DNA from: Streptomyces syringium
GTDB lineage: Bacteria; Actinomycetota; Actinomycetes; Streptomycetales; Streptomycetaceae
Direction: 5' to 3'
DNA length: 64,000 bases
Assembly: GCF_017876625.1 (NCBI RefSeq)
Contig: NZ_JAGIOH010000001.1
Location: 4,671,501 to 4,735,500, forward strand
The stretch's first letter is position 1. Each line of letters starts with the position of its first letter. Under the pieces are notes generated by a model. It ran no database searches, was not told the origin of the DNA, and saw only the letters and a list, made by a program, of their open reading frames with translations. This document shows positions 9,261-17,996 of this stretch, piece by piece. The position numbers and the translations under genes were made by a program.

Positions 9261-12200
9261 TCACAGGATCCGGGGCACGTCCCAGATGCGGACGGTGCCG
9301 TCATCGCCGCCTGTGGCGAGGAAGCGGCCGTTACGGGTGAACGCGGCGCTGGACACCGCACCGATGTGCCCCGGGGCGGAGTGACCGCGCAGCCTGCCGT
9401 CACGTGCGGCCCATAGCTCCAGCTTGCCGTCGATGGACGTGGTGGCGAGTACACCGCCGTTGTGACTGAGGGCCAGGACGGCGTTCGGATGCATGGAGCG
9501 GCCGGTGGTGCGGGCGCGCGGCCGGCCGGTGCGGGTGTCCCACAGCCGGACCACGTACTGGTCGTCGGACTCCTCTTCGGCGGTCGCCAGCACTGTTCCG
9601 TCGCCGCTGACCGCCCAGTGATGGGAGAGCGGGATCTCCTTGTGCATATGTGTCTTGGCGTTCCACAGATGGCACATGGCCACCAGGCCGGGCGTGATGC
9701 TCACGACAGAGCCGAGCTCGCTGACCGACACCACGTGCACGACGGTCGGCAACGTGGTGCCTACGCGGGTGTGCTTCTCCCTGTCCCAGAGGCAGACCGT
9801 TCTGCTCCTGTCGCCCGCCGCCAGGTAGCGGCCGCTGTGGCTGAAGGCCAGCGTATGGAGTTCCGCGATGCCCCATACCGGGCCGCCGTTGGCCAGGTCG
9901 GGGAGCCGGCGAAGCCCGGTGCGGTCCCAGAGGCGGACCGGCCCGGCGGGTTCGGCCGCGGCCAGAACGCGGCCGTCGCCACTGGCTGCCACGCAGCAGC
10001 GTTCTTCCAGGTGGGGGAGGGGGAGGACGCGTCCGCTGTCGATGTCCCGTCGCTCGAAGGCCCTCCGCCTGCCGCCGGCGGAGGCGCGATTGAGACCCAG
10101 ACCGCGGTTGTCGGCGCTGAAGGTGATTTCCCAGCAGTGCTCGAAGTCGGGCAGGGCGAAGTCCCCGATGAGTTCCTCCCGGCGCCATTCATGGACGCGG
10201 AGGGTTCCGTCGTTCCTGGTGGTGGCGACGAGCCTGTTGTCATGGCTGAACGCCATGCACGTCGCGGCGTACATGCGGTCGCGCCCTCGGGGATCGACGT
10301 CGTTGAGCACGACACGCGAGAGATCGTCCGGCAGGTCGGTGGCCGACCGTCCCACGACCCCGAGTACGACTGTCGCCGAGGCCCCCAGAACGACCCGTCG
10401 CCGTGTCGTGCCGACGGCACCCACATGCGGCAGGTGCGCAGGTGACGCAATGGCGGAACCTTGCCGGGCGAGCTGCTCCTGAAGGCGGATATGCCGGAAC
10501 TGGTACGTGCCACCGGACTGACGCAACAGGCCGCGATCCCTGGCGTCGGAGAGGAACGCCAGCAACTGCCAGGGCAATTGTCCCCGCAGGGCCATCACGG
10601 CACGGACGATCAGGAAGCGCGTCCAGGCCCTGCTCAGCAGCACCAGGAGGGCCACCGTCACCCCGGGCAGGACGTAGAGTGCCCCGATCAGCAAGGTGGG
10701 TGACCCGGGTGAGAAGCCGCTGATGTCCTGGTAGCCGGCCGCCGCGATGCTTGCCGTGGCGGCGATGCTGAACCAATTCCCGTGCTCCCACCGGGCAATG
10801 GACTGCATGCCGAAGAGCGCCAGAAAGCTGCCCATCGCGAGCGCGGGAGCGAACGTCGCGCTCACCACGACCCCGGCTCCGAGTGCCCCGGCCAGCGAGG
10901 ACTGACGGTCCTGTCGTACGAAGGCCGGCGGGCTGGCCTGGGCGGAACGGCTCGGAGGAGCGTCCAGCCAGTTGTGCACCGCCACCGCGAGGCCGATCAC
11001 CATGGCCAGCGTGATGCTGGTCGCCAGGAGAATCGCGTAGTCCTTGACCTCCGGGAGTGACCAGTCGTAGGGCCGTCCGTACCTGTCGATGTCGGCTTGC
11101 GGGATGTAGAAGTACGCGGCAGCGAGGAACGGTGCGGCCGGGACCATGACAAGAGCCAGACCGAGGAGGAATCCGCGGCGCAGCCGCTGGGCCGACCCCC
11201 GGAGCGTCAGTGACAGCCGTCCTGGCGAACGGCCCGCGGTGGCATACCAGATGACCATCGCGACGATGGCGAAACCGATGCCGATCACGGTGGCGAAGAG
11301 CAGTGCATCCTCGGGGTCGTTGTCAGGCCGGCCGGCGGCGGACACCCATCCGACAGCGGTCATCATCAGCACCGTGCCGATCCCCATGCCGATGCCGGGG
11401 GCGATCCAGGGCGACAGCAGCCGCTGGCTCATCAGCCACCACGCGAGGTCCCGCTCGCGGTGCTGGTGCAGGTACGTGGCCAGGAAGGTCAGCCAACGCC
11501 GGGCCTTGTCCGCGTCCCAGCGCGGCTCGTCGCCCGCTACGGGACGCCCCGAAGGCAGGAGCTCCGGCGAGTACGCGGCATCGATCACCCGCGCCAGCAG
11601 ATGGTTTTCGACCGCGTGTCGGCAGTCGAACCGCCCGGAATCGAGCAAGTCGCCGGGGTTCCCGCCACTTCGCCGGTAGACCAAGCGGGTCAGGGACACC
11701 ACCAGGGGTGTGGACAGCGCGGTCGTCACGGCGCTGTTCCCGTTGCCGGGGGCCCGCAGATGAGCGAAGACCGGGCTCCAGTCGGTGCCCTCCGGCCAGT
11801 CGATATCCCCCAGATACGCGATGACGTCATCGACCGCCACCGGCTCGACCTCCACCACCGGTGACCGTCGCAGTACCGGGGCGCCGCCTTCGATGACGTC
11901 CTCGTACTCGGCCGAGCGGCAGGTCACCACGATCGGGCGGTCTCCGCCGAGCGCCCGGTTGATGGCGTGGATCGCGGCGCGCCGGGCCGATTCCGGGATC
12001 TCGTCGAGCCCGTCCAGGATCGGCAGCAGCAGCCCACGGTCCAGGAGCTTGCGCGGAATGTCGTGGCGGCCGCTGTAGTAGGAGGACGCCAGGGTGTGCA
12101 CGATCCAGTCGTCCAGCAATTCGGACACGGGGTCCCAGGACGAGGCTGCCAGGAGCACCGGCACCGGGCCTCTCCGGGAACGCCCTTTGAGCAGGCCCAG

Positions 12201-12740
12201 GGCGAGGAGGATGGCCAGGACCGTCTTGCCCGCGCCCGGCTCGCCGAGCACGACCAGCCGGCCACTGGGCGCTCGGCCGTATCCCTCGGCCAGCTGGGTG
12301 ATGGCGTCGTCGAACCGGTCGGCCAGCCGGCCGTCGAGCCGTAGCCGGATGATCTGGCCCGCCGCCGACGTCACCTGCTCGGGGGCGTCCCCGACCGGAC
12401 GGGTGCTGGCCGACCAGCTCAGTGGGAGAACCCGTGGATCGCGCAGGCTGCGGGCGACGGCTTCCTCCGACCACTGGTCCTCGACCGTGCCGGCCAGGTC
12501 GTCCGCGAGGGCGCCCGGATCGGTCGGCTCGTCCTCCGGCCGGAAGTAGTCGGCGACCGCCACGGCGAGCGCCGCGACGCTGACGAAGAAGCCGCACACG
12601 GCCATGAACCGGCTGCCGTCGTCGGCCGCCGTGCAGACCCATACGCCTCCGGCCACGCACAGCGTGACCAGGCCGGCGAGCAAGGTGTTCCGGACGGTCC
12701 GACGACGGGTCCGGTTGAGTGGTCGAGGCACAGTCCACAT
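9261..12740 (-). CDS. NACHT-type STAND NTPase with internal membrane domain and C-terminal WD40 propeller
   Basis: 1159 aa from the ATG at 12740 (a GTG at 12812 would add 24 residues). Order of parts: two N-terminal transmembrane helices (about 18-36 and 46-64), a P-loop NTPase with Walker A GEPGAGKT (166-173) and Walker B LLPILDGLDEIP, a NACHT-like helical region, several membrane helices (about 460-720), a winged-helix-like segment (FLSDARDRGLLRQ), one more hydrophobic stretch, then about eight WD40 blades from about 835 to the end (VRLWD, VCLWD, VRIWD). STAND ATPases with sensor repeats act in signalling, defence or programmed death. A membrane module between NTPase and propeller is unusual. 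Target unknown. Confidence 0.85.
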   Translation of the reverse strand: MWTVPRPLNRTRRRTVRNTLLAGLVTLCVAGGVWVCTAADDGSRFMAVCGFFVSVAALAVAVADYFRPEDEPTDPGALADDLAGTVEDQWSEEAVARSLRDPRVLPLSWSASTRPVGDAPEQVTSAAGQIIRLRLDGRLADRFDDAITQLAEGYGRAPSGRLVVLGEPGAGKTVLAILLALGLLKGRSRRGPVPVLLAASSWDPVSELLDDWIVHTLASSYYSGRHDIPRKLLDRGLLLPILDGLDEIPESARRAAIHAINRALGGDRPIVVTCRSAEYEDVIEGGAPVLRRSPVVEVEPVAVDDVIAYLGDIDWPEGTDWSPVFAHLRAPGNGNSAVTTALSTPLVVSLTRLVYRRSGGNPGDLLDSGRFDCRHAVENHLLARVIDAAYSPELLPSGRPVAGDEPRWDADKARRWLTFLATYLHQHRERDLAWWLMSQRLLSPWIAPGIGMGIGTVLMMTAVGWVSAAGRPDNDPEDALLFATVIGIGFAIVAMVIWYATAGRSPGRLSLTLRGSAQRLRRGFLLGLALVMVPAAPFLAAAYFYIPQADIDRYGRPYDWSLPEVKDYAILLATSITLAMVIGLAVAVHNWLDAPPSRSAQASPPAFVRQDRQSSLAGALGAGVVVSATFAPALAMGSFLALFGMQSIARWEHGNWFSIAATASIAAAGYQDISGFSPGSPTLLIGALYVLPGVTVALLVLLSRAWTRFLIVRAVMALRGQLPWQLLAFLSDARDRGLLRQSGGTYQFRHIRLQEQLARQGSAIASPAHLPHVGAVGTTRRRVVLGASATVVLGVVGRSATDLPDDLSRVVLNDVDPRGRDRMYAATCMAFSHDNRLVATTRNDGTLRVHEWRREELIGDFALPDFEHCWEITFSADNRGLGLNRASAGGRRRAFERRDIDSGRVLPLPHLEERCCVAASGDGRVLAAAEPAGPVRLWDRTGLRRLPDLANGGPVWGIAELHTLAFSHSGRYLAAGDRSRTVCLWDREKHTRVGTTLPTVVHVVSVSELGSVVSITPGLVAMCHLWNAKTHMHKEIPLSHHWAVSGDGTVLATAEEESDDQYVVRLWDTRTGRPRARTTGRSMHPNAVLALSHNGGVLATTSIDGKLELWAARDGRLRGHSAPGHIGAVSSAAFTRNGRFLATGGDDGTVRIWDVPRIL

Positions 12741-12860
12741 GGTGAGCGGCCGTCGCGCGCGCCCCTTTGGGAAGAGGTCGCCTTCACTCCAAAAGACGAA
12801 CCCCCGGCCCACCGGACACTCGCGTGTCGGGGCGGCCGGGGCCGTCCTCGTTCGGTGCCG

Positions 12861-13337
12861 TCAGGCCTCGTACAGGCCCGGTGTCATGCGGGTGGTGACG
12901 CCGATGCGGTTCCAGGCGTTGATGGTGGTGATGAGGGCGATGAGCTGGGCCAGCTCCTGCTCCTCGAACTGCGCGGCGGCCCGGTCGTAGACCGCGTCCG
13001 GGACGAAGCCGTCGGTGAGGACCGTGACGGCCTCGGTGAGGGCGATGGCCGCCTGCTCCTTCTCCGTGTAGTAGCCGGCCGCCTCCTCCCAGGCGCTCAG
13101 GAGGTAGATGCGCTCCTCCGTCTCGCCCGCCTTGCGGGCGTCCTTGATGTGCATGTCGAGACAGAACGCGCAGTGGTTGAGCTGCGAGGCGCGGATCTTG
13201 ACCAGCTCGATCAGGGTCGGTTCGAGGCCCTTGCGGGAGGCCATTTCCAGGCCGTACATCGCCTTCTGGACCTCGGGCGCGAGCTTGTGGAAGTGCATCC
13301 GGGGACCGTGGCTGTGGGGAGCGGCGTTGTTCGTCAT
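12861..13337 (-). CDS. AhpD-like carboxymuconolactone decarboxylase-family peroxidase
   Basis: 158 aa. The core motif CAFCLDMH gives the CxxC pair and nearby His of alkylhydroperoxidase AhpD-type proteins. It is preceded by LVKIRASQLN and followed by helices ending in AWNRIGVTTRM. It probably reduces peroxides or acts as a redox relay in the cytoplasm. ATG 13337 is preferred over ATG 13343, because a -10-like TAGTGT on the minus strand (13350-13345) would start transcription at about 13338, giving a nearly leaderless mRNA. It is divergent from the MocR regulator at 13385, which is its likely controller. Confidence 0.85.
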   Translation of the reverse strand: MTNNAAPHSHGPRMHFHKLAPEVQKAMYGLEMASRKGLEPTLIELVKIRASQLNHCAFCLDMHIKDARKAGETEERIYLLSAWEEAAGYYTEKEQAAIALTEAVTVLTDGFVPDAVYDRAAAQFEEQELAQLIALITTINAWNRIGVTTRMTPGLYEA

Positions 13338-13348
13338 ACCCATGACAC

Positions 13349-13377
13349 TACGGTCGGGATAGCCCACGGGTATGGTC
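13349..13377. promoter_or_regulatory. direct-repeat operator between AhpD and MocR genes
   Basis: TACGGTC (13349-13355) and TATGGTC (13371-13377) are direct repeats 22 bp apart, two helical turns, in a 47-bp divergent intergenic region. Paired direct repeats at this spacing are characteristic of MocR-type regulators. The second repeat overlaps a -10-like TATGGT that would place the MocR transcript start at its ATG. Confidence 0.5.
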
Positions 13378-13384
13378 CATTTCC

Positions 13385-14836
13385 ATGCGGGAATCATGGG
13401 CCACTTCTCAGGACGGCACACCGGACGCCACACCGGACGGTGCCGGCGCCGATCTGCATCTGGACCTCACCGGGCCGGGCGGCGTACGGGCCAATCTGAT
13501 CCGCGCCCTGCGCGACGCCGTCCGTACGGGCCGTCTCGCGCCCGGCACCCGGCTGCCCTCCTCCCGCTCGCTCGCCGTCGACCTGGGGCTGGCCCGCAAC
13601 ACCGTCGCCGACGCGTACGGCGAGCTCGTCGCCGAGGGCTGGCTCACCGCCCGCCAGGGCTCCGGCACCCGCGTCGCCCGGCGCGCCGCGCCCCGCGCCC
13701 CCGAGCGCCGCACCACCCCGCCCCGGCCGGCCGCCCGCCCCACGTACGACCTGCGCACCAACTCGGCCGACGTCTCCGCCTTCCCCCGCGCGGCCTGGCT
13801 CTCCGCCGCCCGCCGCGCCCTGGCCAAGGCGCCGAACGAGGCGCTCGGCTACAGCGACGGCATGGGCCGGCCCGAACTGCGGGCCGCACTCGCGGACTAC
13901 CTCGCGCGGGCCCGGGGCGTCCGCGCGGACCCCGCCCGGATCGTGGTGTGCGCGGGCTATATGCAGGGGCTCGCCCTGCTCGGCAGGGTGCTGCGGCAGC
14001 GCGGCATCCGCGAGCTGGGTGTCGAGGAGTACGGATTGTGGTTCCACCGTGATGTCATCGCCCGCGCCGGACTGCGGGGCCGGCCGCTGCCGGTCGACGA
14101 ACGCGGGGCGGACGTCGGGGAGTTGGACGCTCACAGGAACGTCCGGGCGGTGCTCCTCACCCCGGCCCACCAGTTCCCCACGGGGGCGCCGCTCCACCCC
14201 GACCGCCGGGCCGCCGTCGTCGACTGGGCCTCGCGCACCGGCGGGCTGATCCTGGAGGACGACTACGACGGCGAGTTCCGCTACGACAGACAGCCGGTCG
14301 GCTCCCTCCAGGGCCTCGCCCCCGAACACATCGTCTACTGCGGCACGGTGAGCAAGTCCCTCGCCCCGGGCCTGCGACTCGGCTGGCTGGTGCTGCCGGA
14401 ACACCTCGTCGGTGACGTGCTGGAACTCAAGCGCACGGGCGAGTGGGGATCGGGCGTCCTCGACCAGCTCACGCTCGCGGAGTTCATCACCTCGGGCGCG
14501 TACGACCGTCACGTCCGCGCGATGCGGCTGCGCTACCGCCGCCGCCGCGACCAGATCGTGGCCGCCCTCGCCGAACACGCCCCGCACGTCCGTGTCACCG
14601 GCATCGCCGCCGGACTGCACGCCGTGCTCGAACTCCCGCCGGGCACGGAACGCACGGCCCTGCAGGCCGCCGCGTGGGACGGCCTCGCCCTGGAGGGCCT
14701 GAGCCGCTTCCGCCACCCCGACGCCACCGGCGCGCCCGGGGCCCCCGACGCCCTGGTCGTCGCCTACGGGACCGCTGCGGACCACGCCTTCCCGTCCGTC
14801 CTGGAAGCCCTCCTGCGCGCGCTGCCACCGGCGTGA
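13385..14836 (+). CDS. MocR/PdxR-type GntR regulator with aminotransferase-like domain
   Basis: 483 aa, the normal length for MocR proteins. Residues about 33-98 form the GntR winged helix (LAPGTRLPSSRSLAVDLGL, then NTVADAYGELVAEGW). Residues about 115-480 form a fold-type I aminotransferase domain with LEDDYDGEFRYD and the PLP lysine Lys324 in GTVSKSLAPG. Such proteins sense pyridoxal phosphate or amino compounds and do not usually catalyse transamination. Start ATG 13385 appears leaderless. Divergent from the AhpD-like gene, suggesting autoregulation and control of that gene. Confidence 0.92.
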   Translation: MRESWATSQDGTPDATPDGAGADLHLDLTGPGGVRANLIRALRDAVRTGRLAPGTRLPSSRSLAVDLGLARNTVADAYGELVAEGWLTARQGSGTRVARRAAPRAPERRTTPPRPAARPTYDLRTNSADVSAFPRAAWLSAARRALAKAPNEALGYSDGMGRPELRAALADYLARARGVRADPARIVVCAGYMQGLALLGRVLRQRGIRELGVEEYGLWFHRDVIARAGLRGRPLPVDERGADVGELDAHRNVRAVLLTPAHQFPTGAPLHPDRRAAVVDWASRTGGLILEDDYDGEFRYDRQPVGSLQGLAPEHIVYCGTVSKSLAPGLRLGWLVLPEHLVGDVLELKRTGEWGSGVLDQLTLAEFITSGAYDRHVRAMRLRYRRRRDQIVAALAEHAPHVRVTGIAAGLHAVLELPPGTERTALQAAAWDGLALEGLSRFRHPDATGAPGAPDALVVAYGTAADHAFPSVLEALLRALPPA

Positions 14837-14849
14837 GCTCCCGGGTCCG

Positions 14850-16922
14850 TCAGCCGCCCGCCGGTTCCGTCGCGGGGACGCGCAGGGCGATGAGGCAGAT
14901 GTCGTCGCGGCCGGTGGCGGCGGGTTCGGCGAGGAGGGTGTCGCAGAAGACGTCGAGCGGTTCCCGGGCGAGGACGGCGGCGGTGCGGCAGAGGCGGTCG
15001 AGGCCCTGGTCGATGTCCTCGTCGGGGCGCTCGACCAGGCCGTCGGTGTAGAGCAGCAGGGTGCTCCCGGCGGGCAGGGGGTCGACGGCGCTGTCGCGCC
15101 AGTCGTCCTGCATGGGCAGGCCCAGCATCGGTGACGCGGCCCGGTCGAGGAAGCGGGTCGAGCCGTCCTCCGTGACGAGCAGGGGCGGCGGGTGGCCCGC
15201 GACGCTGTAGTGGGTCTGCCAGCCGCCGTCGTCGCCCTTCTCCAGGCGGGCGATGACGCAGGTGGCCGTGCCCTCCTCGGGGTTGAGGGTCTGGGTGGCC
15301 ACGTCCAGGCGTCGGATGATGTCGCCGGGCGGTTCCTGGCGGTCGGCGGCCAGGCCGCGCATCATGTTGCGCATCTTGCTCATGGTCACGGCGGCGGCGA
15401 TGTCATGGCCGGCGACGTCACCGATGACGAGGATGAGGGCGCCGTCGGGCAGGACGAAGGAGTCGTACCAGTCCCCGCCGACCTCGGCGGCGGTGGGGCT
15501 CGGCAGATAGCGGGCGACGATGCGCAGCCCGTCGTACTTCGGCGGGTCGGTGAGCAGGCTGTGCTGCAGGGCGAGGGCGACGCGCCGGGTGCGCTGGAAC
15601 TCGGCGATGTGCCGCAGGGGTTCGTGCGCCTGCTCGACGAACTCGTGCATCAGGGCCACGTCGGCCGGGCCGATCGGCTCGCGGTCCCCGCACGCGAAGG
15701 CGTCCACGACGGCGGCGAGGGTGCCGTCGATGACGATGGGCACGATCACCATGCTGTGGGCGCCGGCCCGGCGGAGCCAGGAGAGGGTGGCGGCCGGGGC
15801 GGTGTCCGGGGGAATGGTGTCGGGGGTGAAGGTGGCGTGGATGACGCGCCGTTCCCGGACGGCCGCCGCGAGCGCGCTGCCCGCTTCGAGAAGCTCCTCA
15901 CGGCGCGCCGGAAGGTCGGACGGGAGGCCCTCACGGATGCGGGAGGAGATCCGCTCGACGGTGATCGGCCCGTCGGTGGCGACGTGGCCGTCCGTGGCCG
16001 GCAGGAGGTAGATCCCGCACTTGTCGGCCAGCGCGGGAACGATCACGTCACCGAGCGCGGCGAGCGCGGCGCGCGGCTTGGTGGCCTCCGCGAGGACGGC
16101 CGCGGCGCGCGCCAGGAGGTCCTTGCGGCGCTGCTCCAGCCACTGCTGCTCGATGTCGGTGCAGGTGCCCACCCACTCCACGACGGTGCCGTGTTCACGG
16201 ACCGGTACGGCCTTGACGTCGTAGTGCCGGTAGCCGCCGTCGCGGGTGCGCAGCCGGTAGACGTACTCGAACTGGTCGGGCACCTCGTCGAGGGCGCGCC
16301 GCCAGGCGGTCATCATCGGGGCGCGGTCGTGGGGGTGGAGGGCGTCGAGCCAGCCGTCACCGCGGAACTCCTCCCAGGTCTGGCCCGTCACCTCCTCCCA
16401 TCCCGGGCTCGGTTCGATGGTTCCGCCCTTGGCGGCGGTGACCCACATCATCCGGGGGCCGGTGGCGGCGAGGCTCTCGTAGCGGCGCAGGGCCCGCAGC
16501 CGCTCCTCCGACAGCAGCCGCGCCCGTTCGGCGGCCTTGACCTGTTCGGTCACCTCGACGGCCACGACCAGAACGCCGGATTCGTCCGCGTCGCCGGGGG
16601 TCGCGGAGAGGCTGAAGGTGAAGAAGCGGGTCTCGCCGGGGTCCGGGGAGCCGATCCGTACGGGCGCGGCGGTGATGGTCACCGCCTCACCGGTGCGCAG
16701 GACCTGGTCGAAGAGGTCGAAGTACTCGCGTTCCCGGAGGTCGGGGAAGGCCTCGGAGACCGGTAGCCCGACGGGCCGGTCACCGAACAGCTCGCCGTAG
16801 GTGCGGTTGGTGTAGGCCAGGGTGTGCCGCGGTCCGCGGGTGACGGCCACCGCGACGGGGGCGGGGTCGAACATCCGCCAGTCCGGCCCGCGAGGCGGCA
16901 GGGGTCCCTCTTCCGTGTCCAT
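14850..16922 (-). CDS. PAS-PAS-GAF SpoIIE-type PP2C serine phosphatase
   Basis: 690 aa, soluble. Two PAS domains (about 18-130 and 145-265, the second with the PSPGWEEVTGQTWEEF signature), a GAF domain (about 280-440) and a C-terminal PP2C/SpoIIE phosphatase (about 465-685). Metal-binding motifs are seen in EVGGDWYDSF, VIGDVAGHD, LLYTDGLVERPDE and the final TGRDDICLIALR. Such enzymes dephosphorylate anti-anti-sigma factors in response to small-molecule or redox signals. No anti-sigma or STAS partner gene is adjacent. Stop lies 13 nt from the convergent MocR stop. Confidence 0.92.
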   Translation of the reverse strand: MDTEEGPLPPRGPDWRMFDPAPVAVAVTRGPRHTLAYTNRTYGELFGDRPVGLPVSEAFPDLREREYFDLFDQVLRTGEAVTITAAPVRIGSPDPGETRFFTFSLSATPGDADESGVLVVAVEVTEQVKAAERARLLSEERLRALRRYESLAATGPRMMWVTAAKGGTIEPSPGWEEVTGQTWEEFRGDGWLDALHPHDRAPMMTAWRRALDEVPDQFEYVYRLRTRDGGYRHYDVKAVPVREHGTVVEWVGTCTDIEQQWLEQRRKDLLARAAAVLAEATKPRAALAALGDVIVPALADKCGIYLLPATDGHVATDGPITVERISSRIREGLPSDLPARREELLEAGSALAAAVRERRVIHATFTPDTIPPDTAPAATLSWLRRAGAHSMVIVPIVIDGTLAAVVDAFACGDREPIGPADVALMHEFVEQAHEPLRHIAEFQRTRRVALALQHSLLTDPPKYDGLRIVARYLPSPTAAEVGGDWYDSFVLPDGALILVIGDVAGHDIAAAVTMSKMRNMMRGLAADRQEPPGDIIRRLDVATQTLNPEEGTATCVIARLEKGDDGGWQTHYSVAGHPPPLLVTEDGSTRFLDRAASPMLGLPMQDDWRDSAVDPLPAGSTLLLYTDGLVERPDEDIDQGLDRLCRTAAVLAREPLDVFCDTLLAEPAATGRDDICLIALRVPATEPAGG

Positions 16923-17021
16923 CGGTCGTCCTCCTCGCCGGGGATCCTGACGGCCGGTCGACTGCGTGAACCCACATCGTGCCCGACCGGTGGGGACGAG
17001 CCCCGCTGGAGGTTTGGTGCG

Positions 17022-17927
17022 TCAGGGTGACGAGCCGGCCGGCCGTGAGGGGCACGGCGCGGTTCGGGCTTTTTTGCTCGCGAGGACCTCGTGCGCGAGG
17101 GCCACCAGGTCGGGGATGGCCGGGTGCCCCGGTCCCTCGCGCCAGGCGAGGACGACGGGAACGGCCGGTGCGTCGGCGAGCGGGCGGTAGACCAGGGCGG
17201 GGTGGGCGTGGTTGCTGGGGGTGGCCGAGGTGGAGACCCCCAGGGCGCGGCCCGCGGCGATGGCCATGAGCCACTCGTCGGTGTTGGTCACCTCGATGGT
17301 CGCGACGGGCCGGGCGGCCGGCGGCCAGAGGTCCATTGTCGTGGTGCCGGAGACGGTGTTGACGGCGATCGGGTGGCCGGCGAGGTCCGCGAGGGTGACC
17401 CGGGGGAGCGCCGCCAGGGGGCTGTCCGCCGGCATGACCACCACCCTCGTCTCCGACAGCAGCGGCTCCGTGCGGAGTCCGGGCGAGGTGACCGCGCCGC
17501 GCAGCAGGGCCGCGTCGACCCTGCCCCGCGTGAGTCCCGCCGTGCGGTCGTCGACGCGGAGCAGCTCCAGCGGGGTGCCGGGGTGGGTCTCGTCCCAGCG
17601 GCGCAGCAGGGGGATGGTGTGGTCGCCGAGCGCGGCCCAGGTGTGGCCGAGCCGCAGCGGCCAGCCGCGCAGGCCTCGGGGGTCGAGGGCGGTCTCGACG
17701 GCGGCGAGGGCGGCGGCGGCCTTGTCGCGGAAGGTGTGGCCCTCGGTGGTGAGTGCGAGGTGATGGGTGGAGCGGTCCACGAGGCGGGCACCGAGGTGGT
17801 CCTCGAGCTGGCGCAGGGTGCGGGAGAGGGCGGGCTGGCTCAGGTGGAGGCGGGCCGCGGCGCGGGTGACGTTGCCGGCGTCGGCGATGGCGAGGAAAGC
17901 GCGCAGGTGCCGCAGCTCGATGGTCAT
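17022..17927 (-). CDS. LysR-family transcriptional regulator
   Basis: 301 aa from ATG 17927 (MTIELRHLRAFLAI). The N-terminal winged helix-turn-helix spans about 1-60 with AARLHLSQPALSRTLRQLE; the periplasmic-binding-protein-like effector domain spans about 90-295. It is divergent from the EamA transporter at 17997 across 69 bp, the classic layout for LysR control of a neighbour. The longer frame to 18026 runs into the divergent gene and is rejected. The effector is unknown. Confidence 0.92.
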   Translation of the reverse strand: MTIELRHLRAFLAIADAGNVTRAAARLHLSQPALSRTLRQLEDHLGARLVDRSTHHLALTTEGHTFRDKAAAALAAVETALDPRGLRGWPLRLGHTWAALGDHTIPLLRRWDETHPGTPLELLRVDDRTAGLTRGRVDAALLRGAVTSPGLRTEPLLSETRVVVMPADSPLAALPRVTLADLAGHPIAVNTVSGTTTMDLWPPAARPVATIEVTNTDEWLMAIAAGRALGVSTSATPSNHAHPALVYRPLADAPAVPVVLAWREGPGHPAIPDLVALAHEVLASKKARTAPCPSRPAGSSP

Positions 17928-17945
17928 GCCTTGGGAGCATAACCG

Positions 17946-17959
17946 TGCCGCGATCGGCA
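17946..17959. promoter_or_regulatory. LysR/EamA intergenic inverted repeat
   Basis: TGCCG, CGAT, CGGCA: perfect 5-bp arms just upstream of the -35 of the EamA promoter and 18 bp from the LysR start. A LysR dimer site is likely here. Confidence 0.45.
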
Positions 17960-17960
17960 T

Positions 17961-17989
17961 TTCACAGGGCGTAGTCGGCTGCCTAGCGT
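17961..17989 (+). promoter_or_regulatory. sigma-70-type promoter of the EamA transporter, leaderless
   Basis: TTCACA (17961-17966), 17-bp spacer, TAGCGT (17984-17989). Transcription would begin at about 17996-17997, the A of the ATG, so the mRNA should be leaderless. Confidence 0.6.
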
Positions 17990-17996
17990 AAAGCGC

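Noticed and set aside
15192..16766. 524-codon plus-strand frame opposite the SpoIIE phosphatase
   Set aside because: Shadow of a strongly biased third-position pattern; no recognisable domain.
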